Part shown: in pieces, positions 1-8,531 of the stretch
Numbering within the stretch: position 1 is the stretch's first letter
Layout of the letters: each line of letters begins with the position of its first letter
From: Anditalea sp035461405
GTDB taxonomy: Bacteria; Bacteroidota; Bacteroidia; Cytophagales; Cyclobacteriaceae
Assembly (NCBI GenBank): GCA_035461405.1
Contig: DATHVH010000271.1
Location: 1-26,272, forward strand
Direction: 5' to 3'
Length of the DNA: 26,272 nt
Made by a program: the position numbers and the translations under genes
Notes under the pieces: generated by a model
Databases searched by the model: none
Told to the model about the DNA's origin: nothing
Seen by the model: the letters and a program-made list of their open reading frames with translations, nothing else

Positions 1-45
1 AAAAAAAATAGGCAGACATAACTTCCCAGTTACATTTGCCTATTT
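1..45 (-). terminator. Likely rho-independent terminator of the Hsp20 gene
   Basis: A perfect 9-bp inverted repeat pairs 6-14 with 37-45. Inside its loop a second 5-bp stem (19-23 with 28-32) can form. Read on the minus strand the hairpin is followed by a run of eight T (complement of 1-8), and it lies 17 bases past the Hsp20 stop codon. The 22-base loop is longer than usual, so the call is moderate. Confidence 0.55.
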
Positions 46-62
46 CAGTTATTAAAATTAGA

Positions 63-521
63 TTATTTTATCTCAATTCTATGCGCATTTTTGGTCTGCG
101 CCTCCTTTTGCTTCGGCATTACTACCTTGAGAATACCCTTATCATATTTTGCTTCGATCAAATTTTCTTTGATGGGCTGTGGAATATAGAAGGTTCTCTT
201 AAAAGAATGGAAAGAATATTCTTTTCTGGAATGTTGTCCTTCTTCTTTCTTTTCTTCCATTTCTTTTTCAGCACTGATAGAAAGTGTTTGGTCATCAAGC
301 TCGATGGTAAAGTCATTTCTGTCCAGACCAGGAGCCGCAAGTTCTACAAGGAATTCTTTTTGGTTTTCTGTTAAATTTGCCATCGGTACATTTACACCTA
401 ACCTAGAGGTAGGCATATCCATTTCAAAATCGAAAATGTCTCTCTTGAACAACGGATTATTGTTGAAGAAATCTAGGAATAAGGAGGGTATACCTCCATT
501 TCTTTTTGTTAGGGAGTTCAT
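63..521 (-). CDS. Hsp20/alpha-crystallin family small heat-shock protein
   Basis: ATP-independent holdase chaperone of the cytoplasm that binds unfolding proteins and hands them to Hsp70/Hsp100 systems. The 152-residue length is normal for a bacterial Hsp20. Residues 1-40 form the variable arm with the common bacterial opening (short motif around SLFLDFFNNN), residues about 45-140 the alpha-crystallin beta-sandwich, with the family signature GILKV near the end of the domain, and the C-terminus carries an IxI-type anchor (IEI) used in oligomer assembly. The Lys/Glu-rich stretch near residue 85-100 is the usual loop in this fold. The ATG at 521 gives the family-typical N-terminus. It appears monocistronic, with a hairpin terminator directly downstream. 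I see no CIRCE-like element upstream. Family call is secure; client range is unknown. Confidence 0.95.
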   Translation of the reverse strand: MNSLTKRNGGIPSLFLDFFNNNPLFKRDIFDFEMDMPTSRLGVNVPMANLTENQKEFLVELAAPGLDRNDFTIELDDQTLSISAEKEMEEKKEEGQHSRKEYSFHSFKRTFYIPQPIKENLIEAKYDKGILKVVMPKQKEAQTKNAHRIEIK

Positions 522-674
522 AACTTTAGTGGTTTAAATGAATACCTTATAAAGATATGTAAAACAGCTCTTTAACCTAATGACATTAATCAATATTATA
601 AATGATTAATATCATTATAGATATAACTTCAGCGACTAAATCAGGTTCCCTATACCCTCGTTCAAATTTGGAAA

Positions 675-2096
675 TTACCTGCTATATTCTAATTCTGGGA
701 TCGGCACTATAACTTGTGGTTCTTCATTATCTTGGTTTGGTAATTCTCTAGTTAACCATCCTCTTCTACTGGCAGTTAAAATCGCATAAGGGGTAATCCA
801 AAATAATGAAAATGAATAAAATATGTTATAGCTAAATATCCAGAAAGCTTTTCTAAAATTATATTTAATCCCATAAAACAACGCAGGTATTATTGAGAAA
901 ATAGCTACACTTACTATGGTAGAACTTATAAATAGGCTGGGATACCCAATGACAATTAAAATCATCACAATCAAAGTAGGGAAGGCGGATACAATCGTCA
1001 ACCACTGATTTAATAATAGTAACCTGGGCTTCAACCTAGAATTTTCTCGAAACTTGCCAAAGGCAAATTTAGACATCATAATATTTTCTCTTACATTACT
1101 TCTTTCCCAACGGGTAAACATTCTTCTCAAGGTTTTATATGTTTCAGGAATATTGGTATAAACCATGGCATTGCTTTGAAAGAGTGTATGATACCCTTGC
1201 TTCAAGATCATATTAGTCATAGCCCTGTCTTCACCTATATCTGTTTTAACTCCCATAAATGTCTGGTTGATCCAATCTTCCAAACAATTCATAACAGCTT
1301 CTTTTCGATAGGCGGAAAGAGCCCCGGGGGTACATAATATTGTTTTCATTTGGCTTTGTGCAGCACGGATAAAACCAAAACTGAATGCAAAGCTAACATT
1401 TAGCATTTTGGGAATCACCGCATTCTTTACATTGTGTATTTTAACATTCCCTGCTACGGCTCCACAATTCTTATCTACGACAAATGGGGATACTAAATTA
1501 CGCAAAGTGTTTTTGGTAATTAATGAATCACTATCAATAGTCACGAATACATCACCTGTGGCCATTTTAAATCCCCTATAAAGCGCATATCTCTTGCCTT
1601 TATTTTCAGGCTGTTTGTAAATAGACAGAAAATCACCTAATTCTTCCTTCGCTTTTTGCATCCAATACCAGGTATCATCCTTACTTCCATCATCAATAGC
1701 AACTAATTGAATTTTACTTTTTGGAAAATGACTTTGTGATATACTAAGTAATGTTTCATAAACGAATCTACCTTCATTGTATGCCGGTACGAGTATAGTA
1801 ATGTTTGGTAATTCTTCATCTCTTAAAGCCTTGATAGGTTTATACCGTAGATAATGAAACAGTATGAAGATTAAGAATATGATCTTAAATATAAAAATTG
1901 AAATAGTAAATGAGAAAAATGCAATACCTAAGTAAGTTTGAAACAATATAGCTCTAATTTCCTGAAACTGATACTGGAAATTATATAGAACAAATATTGC
2001 CCCAAGTATAATTAGGAAAGTATAAATTTGAATGAGAAAATCCATACTGGACAAGATATTCTTTATCCGAGCAAATGATTTATGTTTTACCTTCAT
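675..2096 (-). CDS. Membrane family 2 glycosyltransferase, hyaluronan-synthase/NodC-like
   Basis: Predicted inner-membrane processive glycosyltransferase that would polymerise a sugar nucleotide into a polysaccharide; substrate unknown. Two N-terminal membrane spans (about 20-40 and 55-83) precede a cytoplasmic GT-A domain: VPAYNE (103-108), D135-D136 in IDDGS, the DxD motif DSD at 188-190, GED at 288-290 as the catalytic acid region, and RW at 329-330. Three to four further spans fill residues 355-450, ending with the frequent SRRGWLTR motif. The usual QxxRW motif is changed: the Gln position is Met (RMFTRW), which I remember as common in a NodC-like subgroup. The gene stands alone: no deacetylase, export or PilZ gene adjoins it. 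A strong 25-bp dyad lies in its leader at 2125-2149. The 473-residue length fits the family. Whether it serves the same polymer as the GT2 at 10517-11968 cannot be told. Confidence 0.9.
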   Translation of the reverse strand: MKVKHKSFARIKNILSSMDFLIQIYTFLIILGAIFVLYNFQYQFQEIRAILFQTYLGIAFFSFTISIFIFKIIFLIFILFHYLRYKPIKALRDEELPNITILVPAYNEGRFVYETLLSISQSHFPKSKIQLVAIDDGSKDDTWYWMQKAKEELGDFLSIYKQPENKGKRYALYRGFKMATGDVFVTIDSDSLITKNTLRNLVSPFVVDKNCGAVAGNVKIHNVKNAVIPKMLNVSFAFSFGFIRAAQSQMKTILCTPGALSAYRKEAVMNCLEDWINQTFMGVKTDIGEDRAMTNMILKQGYHTLFQSNAMVYTNIPETYKTLRRMFTRWERSNVRENIMMSKFAFGKFRENSRLKPRLLLLNQWLTIVSAFPTLIVMILIVIGYPSLFISSTIVSVAIFSIIPALFYGIKYNFRKAFWIFSYNIFYSFSLFWITPYAILTASRRGWLTRELPNQDNEEPQVIVPIPELEYSR

Positions 2097-2525
2097 GGTT
2101 TAATTTTCAGTTAATTGATATTTCGGTACACTTTACTAAAAAGTGTACCAAAACAAAACAACTGAGAATTACAGGTTAGGATAAAACTTATTCAATGCAA
2201 AATATTATTTTTTAATTATCAATAATAATTGATATAAAATTTTATTTAATTTATTATTACTCTCTTTAAAAAATGTTTTCTACATATATACGAATTTTTA
2301 ATAATAGGTACTCTAACAGGAAGGAATATCTTTTATTAAAGCTCATAATTCACACTGGTATGCCCTTAAATATCTCATTATGTAGAATCGAACTAGTGAA
2401 ATTCGCATATAAATAAAAGGTATTCGTAAACAGCCATTGTTTATGCAAAACTTAAATCCATATATTTTATGGATAATTGCTAATTTAATAATTAGGATAT
2501 AACGCCAGGAGATTTTTATCTGTCT
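2097..2525. other. 429-bp AT-rich intergenic region upstream of the orphan glycosyltransferase
   Basis: No convincing ORF, tRNA or terminator is visible. It contains the strong dyad at 2125-2149 (listed separately), a hairpin at 2425-2445 (TAAACA paired with TGTTTA across GCCAT, extendable by a wobble and one pair) and a 6-bp hairpin at 2457-2473 (TCCATA with TATGGA). The gap separates two minus-strand genes, so it must hold the end of the NlpC/P60 transcript and the promoter of the glycosyltransferase. No exact TAnnTTTG core was found on the minus strand. Confidence 0.5.
2125..2149. promoter_or_regulatory. 25-bp perfect dyad in the leader of the glycosyltransferase gene; candidate operator
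   Basis: GGTACACTTT at 2125-2134 pairs exactly with AAAGTGTACC at 2140-2149 around a 5-base centre (ACTAA). It sits 28-53 bases before the start codon at 2096. Neither strand has a long T run right after the stem, which argues against a simple terminator, and the size suits a dimeric regulator binding DNA or an RNA hairpin in the 5' leader. The binding protein is unknown. Confidence 0.4.
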
Positions 2526-3719
2526 TTATCTAATGAACTTCTCAACAGCCAGAATATTTTGACTTTCTTTTCCGAGAATTCTTTTAGTTCGTAGATATCT
2601 CCCCAGCTCATATTCATCGTAATTCTCACTCTCGGGATCAAAAGAACTAACTCTCACACGTCCTCTCGAATGAATAAATGAATTATCACCGACCCACATA
2701 CCTACATGGATAACTCTTTCGGGGCCATCAGCAGTAGCAGGTCTACCAAAAAACAGAAGATCTCCCACTTGGAGGTTATCCCATTGTTTATTATTGTCCA
2801 CTTCTTCACCCTCATGTATCTGCTGGCTGGCGTCACGGGGGATGATCTGGCCATTGAGATAAAAAATTGTTTTGGTAAAGCCGCTGCAGTCTACACCTTT
2901 TATAGATGTACCACCCCAAAGATAAGGAACACCCATCATGCTTTTAGCTGTACTAATAAGGTTCTGATGAGAGGGGTCTCGGCTGGCAATCCAATCACTG
3001 AGCGGTTCCATCAATTCATACTTTACATATCCGCTCCTCCCATCTGGAAGTTTTACTTGATAGTATTCCGAACTGCTAGTAACTACTTCTAAAACATTTC
3101 CCGCAGTAAGATCAGATACCATTTCGTCCTCACTTTCATTTGCATAAACATATCCAATAAGTGAAGTAAAAATAGCTTTTTCAGATTGGTCCCACTCTTG
3201 AAATTCTTCCTGGCTCATCAGCTGGATGCCTGCGGCGTCTACCCAGGATATATACTGATCAGGAGTCTGCACAAGGTACCATGTTCCGTCCTGCTTTAAT
3301 ACATTTAATGGAGTTCCCATGGTCGCCTGAGTGGCCAATTCCGCACTGTGTTTTGGCTGACTTCGGATATTGGCTACAGATATAGTCACTACACCAAAAT
3401 CACGACCATCCATTTGAGGAAGAACAGTGACCTGATCTGTATATTCCTTACCACTTTCTTCAAATCTGTTTTTTAATACATTGAGTGCTTCAGGAAGATT
3501 AGTTTCACCGGAAAGTACATTTCCATCATAAGAAATATCAAAAAGTGCCACTCTTTTATCAGGAGCAAATTCCTTACGTGTTTCTTCAATTATCCTTTCT
3601 GATTCCCCAGAATCTGATGTTTCACAGGCCATAAGCCCGCAGCCAATTGAAAGTATCACTAGATAGGAGGGAAGCCCAATATTTCTTATGAAGTGATTAA
3701 ATAGAATACTGAAACGCAT
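2526..3719 (-). CDS. SH3b-NlpC/P60 lipoprotein peptidase
   Basis: Predicted cell-envelope cysteine peptidase cutting peptide stems of peptidoglycan, like YkfC-type gamma-D-glutamyl-L-diamino acid endopeptidases. With the ATG at 3719 the protein has 397 residues: a lipoprotein signal with lipobox LMAC and Cys32, two bacterial SH3 domains (about 105-168 and 185-238), and a C-terminal NlpC/P60 domain. The catalytic residues are visible as C278 in DCSGF, H338 in HVGMW and H350 in FIHSR. The reading frame extends to a TTG at 3755, but that start lies in the hairpin terminator of the gene before it and would put 12 odd residues ahead of the signal peptide, so I reject it. No Shine-Dalgarno sequence is seen, as is normal in this phylum. 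The terminator at 3752-3786 suggests it has its own promoter or depends on readthrough. Exact bond cleaved is inference. Confidence 0.92.
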   Translation of the reverse strand: MRFSILFNHFIRNIGLPSYLVILSIGCGLMACETSDSGESERIIEETRKEFAPDKRVALFDISYDGNVLSGETNLPEALNVLKNRFEESGKEYTDQVTVLPQMDGRDFGVVTISVANIRSQPKHSAELATQATMGTPLNVLKQDGTWYLVQTPDQYISWVDAAGIQLMSQEEFQEWDQSEKAIFTSLIGYVYANESEDEMVSDLTAGNVLEVVTSSSEYYQVKLPDGRSGYVKYELMEPLSDWIASRDPSHQNLISTAKSMMGVPYLWGGTSIKGVDCSGFTKTIFYLNGQIIPRDASQQIHEGEEVDNNKQWDNLQVGDLLFFGRPATADGPERVIHVGMWVGDNSFIHSRGRVRVSSFDPESENYDEYELGRYLRTKRILGKESQNILAVEKFIR

Positions 3720-3751
3720 AAATTTGATATTAAATTGTAATTTAAGAAACG

Positions 3752-3786
3752 ACAAAAGCCCCTAAATTTTCAAATGGGGCTTTTGT
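3752..3786 (-). terminator. Hairpin terminator after the amidohydrolase operon
   Basis: A perfect 11-bp inverted repeat, ACAAAAGCCCC (3752-3762) with GGGGCTTTTGT (3776-3786), surrounds a 13-base loop. It starts 17 bases past the stop of the last amidohydrolase gene. GC-rich stem base next to four T on either strand gives a typical intrinsic terminator; on the minus strand the trailing bases are T-rich but interrupted. Confidence 0.75.
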
Positions 3787-3802
3787 TACATTAAATTAAG
3801 GA

Positions 3803-5104
3803 TTATTTGGTTAACCCCGGATCTCTGTCCAAGAATTCTTGGTAAAGTTGAATATGTCTGTTGGTCATAGGAATTTTGTAGCCATCAATAAATACGTGCA
3901 ACACCTGCGTTTTGGTCTCAAACGGATCTCCATCGGATACGAAAAGGGTAGCAGATTTACCCTGCTCAATCGATCCAAGTCTATCCGCTACTCCAAAAAT
4001 TTCTGCAGGTACGATGGTTACTGCTTTTAGAGCTTCTTCTTTGCCCATTCCATATGCGGCAGCAAAGCCAGCATTGAAAGGTAAGTTTCTAACATTTTCG
4101 GTATCATTGGTCCGAATGGCTACTTTCACTCCAGCGGCTAACAACTTACCTGGGTTAGTGTAAGATACGTCATACCTATCTGAGCCTCTTGTAGGAATAG
4201 ATAGCATAGGGCCTGTAATGACAGGGATACCCGCCGATGCTATTTTATCGGCTACTCTCCATCCTTCAGCTACTCCTGTCAGGATAGCTCTTGCTTCAGT
4301 TTTGTCAGAAAGCCACTCCAGAGCATTGGTAATGTCTTTAGCAGCATTAACTTCTATTAGTAATGGCAGCTCTCCAGTGACAGCCTTTGACAAATGCTCC
4401 ATCTCCGGATAGTAATCTAGTTCTCCTTCGGCAGATTTTAGCTTATGAAATATAGTAGCTCTCTGCCAGAGTTCATTTATATTTTTCATAGCAGATTCTG
4501 CATCCTTTTTTATATCCTCATCACTTCTCCGGTCTCTGGTACTTCTCCTGGCTGAGCTGGGAAAATTCATGACCACACCCTTAAATCCTGCATACATTTG
4601 ATCAGGAGTATATCCATTAAGATTTATAAGCGCTGCCGTACCCGGAAACAAACCACCTGAAGGAACTGCCAAAGTGGTGGTCACCCCACTCACCCTAGTC
4701 ACTGGTATTGCTACTGCATTTGGATTGATAGTGGTAAGTGCCTGCATATTGGGAGTTACATTCCCTAATTCAGCATTGTCATTGGTTTCTGCTACAGAAT
4801 TTATTTCTACCATCCCCAACTTGGTACCACCATCAAACATTCCAGGGTAAATAAATTGACCAGTACAATCTATTTCTTCAGCATCTGATGAAGTAATATC
4901 TGTCCCTATAGACGTTATCCTTCCATCAGATATTAGCACACTTGTATTTTGCAAAGTACCCTGATTGACAGTGACTACTGTTGCGTTTCTTAAAAGAAAA
5001 GTACCAGCTCTGGGTTTAACTACTTCACCTTCTATCTGAGCACTTGCCAAAAGAGGTAAAAGAGAGATAACCAAGGTGATTATGATTAAATTTATTTTCT
5101 TCAT
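3803..5104 (-). CDS. Exported amidohydrolase-fold protein lacking the HxH metal motif (third of three)
   Basis: Member of the imidazolonepropionase-like amidohydrolase group, 433 residues, with a Sec signal peptide (about 1-23, ending ASAQ). The composite beta-sandwich at both ends is clear: residues 35-75 (NATVVTVNQG to the PGMFDGG strand) and the C-terminal segment GSIEQGKSATLFVSDGDPF. Where active amidohydrolases have DxHxH, this protein has FDGGTKLG, so both first-strand His ligands are missing. A late TNDTE segment stands where the catalytic Asp of the last barrel strand is expected. The family is known to contain such 'LG' variants in Bacteroidota, always next to a normal copy. It follows the second amidohydrolase by 33 bases and ends at a terminator. 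Probable role: periplasmic partner of the middle protein or an enzyme with another metal arrangement; substrate unknown. Confidence 0.85.
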   Translation of the reverse strand: MKKINLIIITLVISLLPLLASAQIEGEVVKPRAGTFLLRNATVVTVNQGTLQNTSVLISDGRITSIGTDITSSDAEEIDCTGQFIYPGMFDGGTKLGMVEINSVAETNDNAELGNVTPNMQALTTINPNAVAIPVTRVSGVTTTLAVPSGGLFPGTAALINLNGYTPDQMYAGFKGVVMNFPSSARRSTRDRRSDEDIKKDAESAMKNINELWQRATIFHKLKSAEGELDYYPEMEHLSKAVTGELPLLIEVNAAKDITNALEWLSDKTEARAILTGVAEGWRVADKIASAGIPVITGPMLSIPTRGSDRYDVSYTNPGKLLAAGVKVAIRTNDTENVRNLPFNAGFAAAYGMGKEEALKAVTIVPAEIFGVADRLGSIEQGKSATLFVSDGDPFETKTQVLHVFIDGYKIPMTNRHIQLYQEFLDRDPGLTK

Positions 5105-5137
5105 TTTATAATTAATTAAATGTAAGTCAATGGGATA

Positions 5138-6514
5138 TCAATGATTATGATCAAAGAGGTTTCTACCAAAATTGGAAAAAAGAAAGTCGACATTATGCAT
5201 ACATTTATGCTCATGTTCTTTCAAATAAATGGGCTCTACCATCTCAGTAGCACTCACCTTGATTCTTTGATCGTTTTGGTCCTCATTGATATCAAAATAT
5301 TTTACCCCGTCTACAAAAGTCATCTGAGGAATAGCATATACGGAAAGGGGATGGTTATCGAAAATCACTAAATCACCTTGCTTTCCTACTTCAATAGACC
5401 CGACTTTATCAGCTATACCCAATTGCTTGGCAGGATTGATGGTAATAAGTTCTAATGCTTCCTGATCAGTAAGGCCACCATATCGCTGAGTCTTGGCAGC
5501 CTCATGATATAGGTGACGTATCAGTTCACCACTGTCAGAATTAATAGAAGTTACCACACCATTTCTATTTAAAATAGCTGCATTAAAAGCAGTAGAATAG
5601 TAAACCTCAAATTTGTATGCCCACCAGTCAGCAAAGACGGAAGCTCCCATTGTATATTCAGCAAGTTCAGGCGCAACTTTAAAACCTTCATTAACATGTG
5701 AAAAAACTATATTTTTGATATCGAACTCTCGACACACATTTATCAACATATAGATTTCATCTGCTCTGTATGAGTGGCAATGGATAATAATGTTTCCATC
5801 CAAAATATCCACTAAGGTCTGTAACCTTGAATCATATTTAGGAGGAACAGCTTTACTGTTTCTCTGCTTTTGAGCATTGTTATATTCTTCCCATCTAACC
5901 TTATATTGTTGGGCTTCACTAAATCCATTTCTGATTACAGCCTCAACGCCCATTCGGGTACGTGGCTGTATATTATTGTTTCTCCCATGGACACGAGTTG
6001 GATTTTCACCCAAGGCAAATTTAATGGTGCGAGGAGCTTCTTTCATTATTAGGTCCTCGGGGTTTCTGGTGCCGTATCGATGTTTCAAGGTTACATTTTG
6101 ACCGCCTATGGCATTAGCAGAGCCATGCATGGCGTGGGAAATAGTAGTACCACCTGCCAAAGCTCGGTAAATGCCAATGTCATATGGATCTATCACATCT
6201 CCCATCCATACTTCTGATGTAATGGGACTGGTAGCTTCATTTACTACATCCAATCCAATATGAGAGTGTGCATCTATAATACCTGGCATTACAAATTTGC
6301 CTTTGGCATCTATAGTAGTTGTGTTGCTTGCAGATATACCTTGCCCTATACGACGGATCACCCCATTCTCTACCAAGATATCGGTATCTTCAAGAACACC
6401 ATCGGTAACTGTCAATACAGTAGCATTTTTAATAAGTACATTTCCTCTTTGGGCTTGTGCCTCTACAGTCCCCAGCATTAAAAATGCTGATATTAAATAT
6501 ATAATTTTTCTCAT
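5138..6514 (-). CDS. Exported amidohydrolase with intact metal-binding motifs (second of three)
   Basis: Predicted periplasmic metal-dependent hydrolase of the imidazolonepropionase-like group, 458 residues. Residues 1-21 are a Sec signal peptide (cleavage near AQA-Q). The active-site set is visible: H83 and H85 in IIDAHSH, a conserved ALGENPTRVHG segment, HCHSYRADE and FSHVNEG supplying later His ligands, and SDSGE giving the catalytic Asp. The C-terminal sandwich has GSIEVGKQGDLVIFDNHPL. The frame runs upstream to 6607, but that would overlap the preceding gene by 83 bases and hide the signal peptide; the ATG at 6514 leaves a 10-base gap to the preceding stop. The last 25 residues are unusually rich in His (HEHKCMH and DHNH). 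It is the only member of the trio with all metal ligands, so it is the likely catalytic unit. Natural substrate (cyclic amide or dipeptide) is not deducible. Confidence 0.9.
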   Translation of the reverse strand: MRKIIYLISAFLMLGTVEAQAQRGNVLIKNATVLTVTDGVLEDTDILVENGVIRRIGQGISASNTTTIDAKGKFVMPGIIDAHSHIGLDVVNEATSPITSEVWMGDVIDPYDIGIYRALAGGTTISHAMHGSANAIGGQNVTLKHRYGTRNPEDLIMKEAPRTIKFALGENPTRVHGRNNNIQPRTRMGVEAVIRNGFSEAQQYKVRWEEYNNAQKQRNSKAVPPKYDSRLQTLVDILDGNIIIHCHSYRADEIYMLINVCREFDIKNIVFSHVNEGFKVAPELAEYTMGASVFADWWAYKFEVYYSTAFNAAILNRNGVVTSINSDSGELIRHLYHEAAKTQRYGGLTDQEALELITINPAKQLGIADKVGSIEVGKQGDLVIFDNHPLSVYAIPQMTFVDGVKYFDINEDQNDQRIKVSATEMVEPIYLKEHEHKCMHNVDFLFSNFGRNLFDHNH

Positions 6515-6524
6515 TGGTTTTAAA

Positions 6525-8207
6525 TTAAGCCCCAGGTTGTTTAGTTGCTTTAAATGGGAAACTGCCCAGATCAGTGACAGAAAGATCTCCATCGAACTCA
6601 TTTCCATCTATATCTCCTGATACAGAAAAAGTCAGGAAGTTTCCTCCCACATCAATAGAAAATTCAAATCTTAGTCTATTGTCAGAATATTCAATATTGT
6701 TCATAGCAGTAGTGATTTGACCTGAACCTGCAGGATTGTCCAAAGTAATTTCTCCGCTATATGCTTCACCTTCTTTGGTTATAACCATAATCCCCTCAGA
6801 TTCGCCCTGAGGAGATCGAGCTACATATTCCCAAGTACCTGCTAGATCCACATCTTCGTCAGATTCAGATTTATCGCGTTTCGCTTTAGTATCATAATCG
6901 AATAAATACCCATCTGCAAATACATGCTTCACCTGACTGTCTTCTTTGAAAAGCGAGTCAGTGGTAACCACCAAATTGGCAAGTTTACCTTGCTCGATGG
7001 TGCCCGCATATCTATCTATGCCTAAAATTCTTGCAGAGTTAATAGTAAGTGCTGCTAATGCCGCTTCTTCTGATAATCCGTTTTCTATCATTAGCCTAAT
7101 ATTTTTCATCAAATCTCCTGATTTAATACCCTGTGTAGTAAATCCAAACGGAATCCCCGCCTCCTCGAATTTACCGGCTTCTTCTAGGGATTTTTTATAG
7201 GCATTTTTTACCCGTTCAATCCTTTCTTTCCTCTCGGTGTCAGATTCTTCATTATCTTTTATTTTAGAGGCTTTGTCATCGGGGAGATTTAGACTTAAAA
7301 AGACAGATGTCTGGCTTTCTTTCAATAACGGGATAATCTCTTGCACATCTGCTGCTCCACTTAAGATCATTTTAAATCCAAGTTCTTTCTGCAAACTAAG
7401 TGCTCTACGGACAGTAAGATCATCTTCTACAGCAAAAAGAATAGGAAGACCTTGGTCCAATGTAGGGTAGAATGCTTCCATCACTTTATCTCTTTCTGGA
7501 CGGTTAATACCCTGATTACTTGCAAATAGAGCACTATGACGTGAAGATAATTCTGCATTGCGATACAGATTTCTGAATTTGGCCATTACCCCTAATAGAG
7601 TGCCAGGATACATTCCCCGAGAAGAGTTGAATGTAGCATATAGGGCCGTATTTTCTGAATATACATTCGTTGAACCCTTCTCTCCAAAAACCACGAGAGC
7701 AGTTTTACCTGGTAGCATACCCCCATCGGGTAGTATCTGGGCCATCGTAAATCCTATTTTTCTCCAATCACTTACCTGTGAACTTTGCGTATCAAATTGA
7801 TCGACTGCATTTCTGTAAGGAGTGATACCGGCTATTTCATCGGGGGGAGAAGACGAATTAAAATTAGAAGGTCGTTCAGGGTCTTTAGGCTTGGTAATGC
7901 CTGCACTGCTACCCCCATCAATAAAACCAGGATATACGAAAAGAGAATCACCCTTAATTTCCTGGGCATTTGCAGGAATACGGATGTTCGAACCTACGCC
8001 CGCTATTATCCCATTCCTTACCAGTACAGAGGTGTTGGGCAGAAGTTTTCCTGAAGGAGAAATTACATTTGCATTTGAAATAATATAGGTTCCGGTGACA
8101 CGTCTTTCACCAGTGTTATCACTTTGGGCTTTAGCCCCATAGGTGACAAAAAAACCCATCAAAATCATAAAAGTCCACCGTTGGGTTTTCTTATAAATAA
8201 TACTCAT
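6525..8207 (-). CDS. Exported amidohydrolase-like protein with degenerate active site and C-terminal beta domain (first of three)
   Basis: First gene of the amidohydrolase operon, 560 residues from the ATG at 8207 (the frame extends to 8252, but the extra 15 residues precede the signal peptide). Residues 1-28 are a Sec signal peptide ending AKAQ. The amidohydrolase part covers about 35-440: N-terminal sandwich strand NANVISPSGK, PGFIDGGSSAG where HxH belongs, and GTIEQGKLANLVVTTDSLF near the end. The last barrel strand has TTQGIKSGD instead of a catalytic Asp, so both metal ligands and the acid appear lost, suggesting a pseudoenzyme. Residues about 450-560 add a small beta-rich domain beginning LAGTWEY, similar in style to lipocalin-like stability domains of Bacteroidota. 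Next gene starts 10 bases on, so the two are co-transcribed. Role as a scaffold or binding subunit is inference. Confidence 0.85.
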   Translation of the reverse strand: MSIIYKKTQRWTFMILMGFFVTYGAKAQSDNTGERRVTGTYIISNANVISPSGKLLPNTSVLVRNGIIAGVGSNIRIPANAQEIKGDSLFVYPGFIDGGSSAGITKPKDPERPSNFNSSSPPDEIAGITPYRNAVDQFDTQSSQVSDWRKIGFTMAQILPDGGMLPGKTALVVFGEKGSTNVYSENTALYATFNSSRGMYPGTLLGVMAKFRNLYRNAELSSRHSALFASNQGINRPERDKVMEAFYPTLDQGLPILFAVEDDLTVRRALSLQKELGFKMILSGAADVQEIIPLLKESQTSVFLSLNLPDDKASKIKDNEESDTERKERIERVKNAYKKSLEEAGKFEEAGIPFGFTTQGIKSGDLMKNIRLMIENGLSEEAALAALTINSARILGIDRYAGTIEQGKLANLVVTTDSLFKEDSQVKHVFADGYLFDYDTKAKRDKSESDEDVDLAGTWEYVARSPQGESEGIMVITKEGEAYSGEITLDNPAGSGQITTAMNNIEYSDNRLRFEFSIDVGGNFLTFSVSGDIDGNEFDGDLSVTDLGSFPFKATKQPGA

Positions 8208-8531
8208 ATGGAATAAGGTTAGTTGATATTTTATCGGTTTGTAAGCTAACAAAAGTTTTTTTTAGGAAATAATGAATTTTTTTTAAAAGCCTAAATCCAT
8301 GAGGAACGGCAGAAAAGGATTCTTGAAAATCATTTAAATATTGACAAATTTTCTACTGATTTTTGATCCAAAAAAATGATTTTTTATTGTATTTTTTTTA
8401 TTCCATTATTGTATATAATTATGCCATACCTAAACTGCAAATATGAAATCAAGCTTGAGGAAAATCTCACATAAAGGGATGGTTATCAATTGCGAGATTC
8501 CATGTGACCATTAAAAAGATAATATTAACAC
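8208..8531. other. 324-bp divergent intergenic region
   Basis: Separates the minus-strand amidohydrolase operon from the plus-strand receiver/exopolysaccharide operon, so promoters for both should lie here. It is very AT-rich with T tracts around 8257-8290 and 8380-8402. A TTGACA occurs at 8341-8346 and GATTTTTG (one mismatch to TAnnTTTG) at 8358-8365, but spacing is 14 bases, short for the Bacteroidota promoter, so I make no firm promoter call. No ORF or clear dyad is seen. Confidence 0.4.

Noticed and set aside
304..537. Plus-strand reading frame opposite the Hsp20 gene
   Set aside because: Fully antisense to a conserved chaperone and without a recognisable protein pattern.
3720..3755. TTG-initiated 12-residue extension of the NlpC/P60 protein
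   Set aside because: The TTG lies within the hairpin terminator of the preceding operon and the extra residues would stand before a good lipoprotein signal peptide.
6515..6607. 31-residue N-terminal extension of the middle amidohydrolase
   Set aside because: It overlaps the end of the preceding gene by 83 bases and precedes a complete signal peptide starting at 6514.
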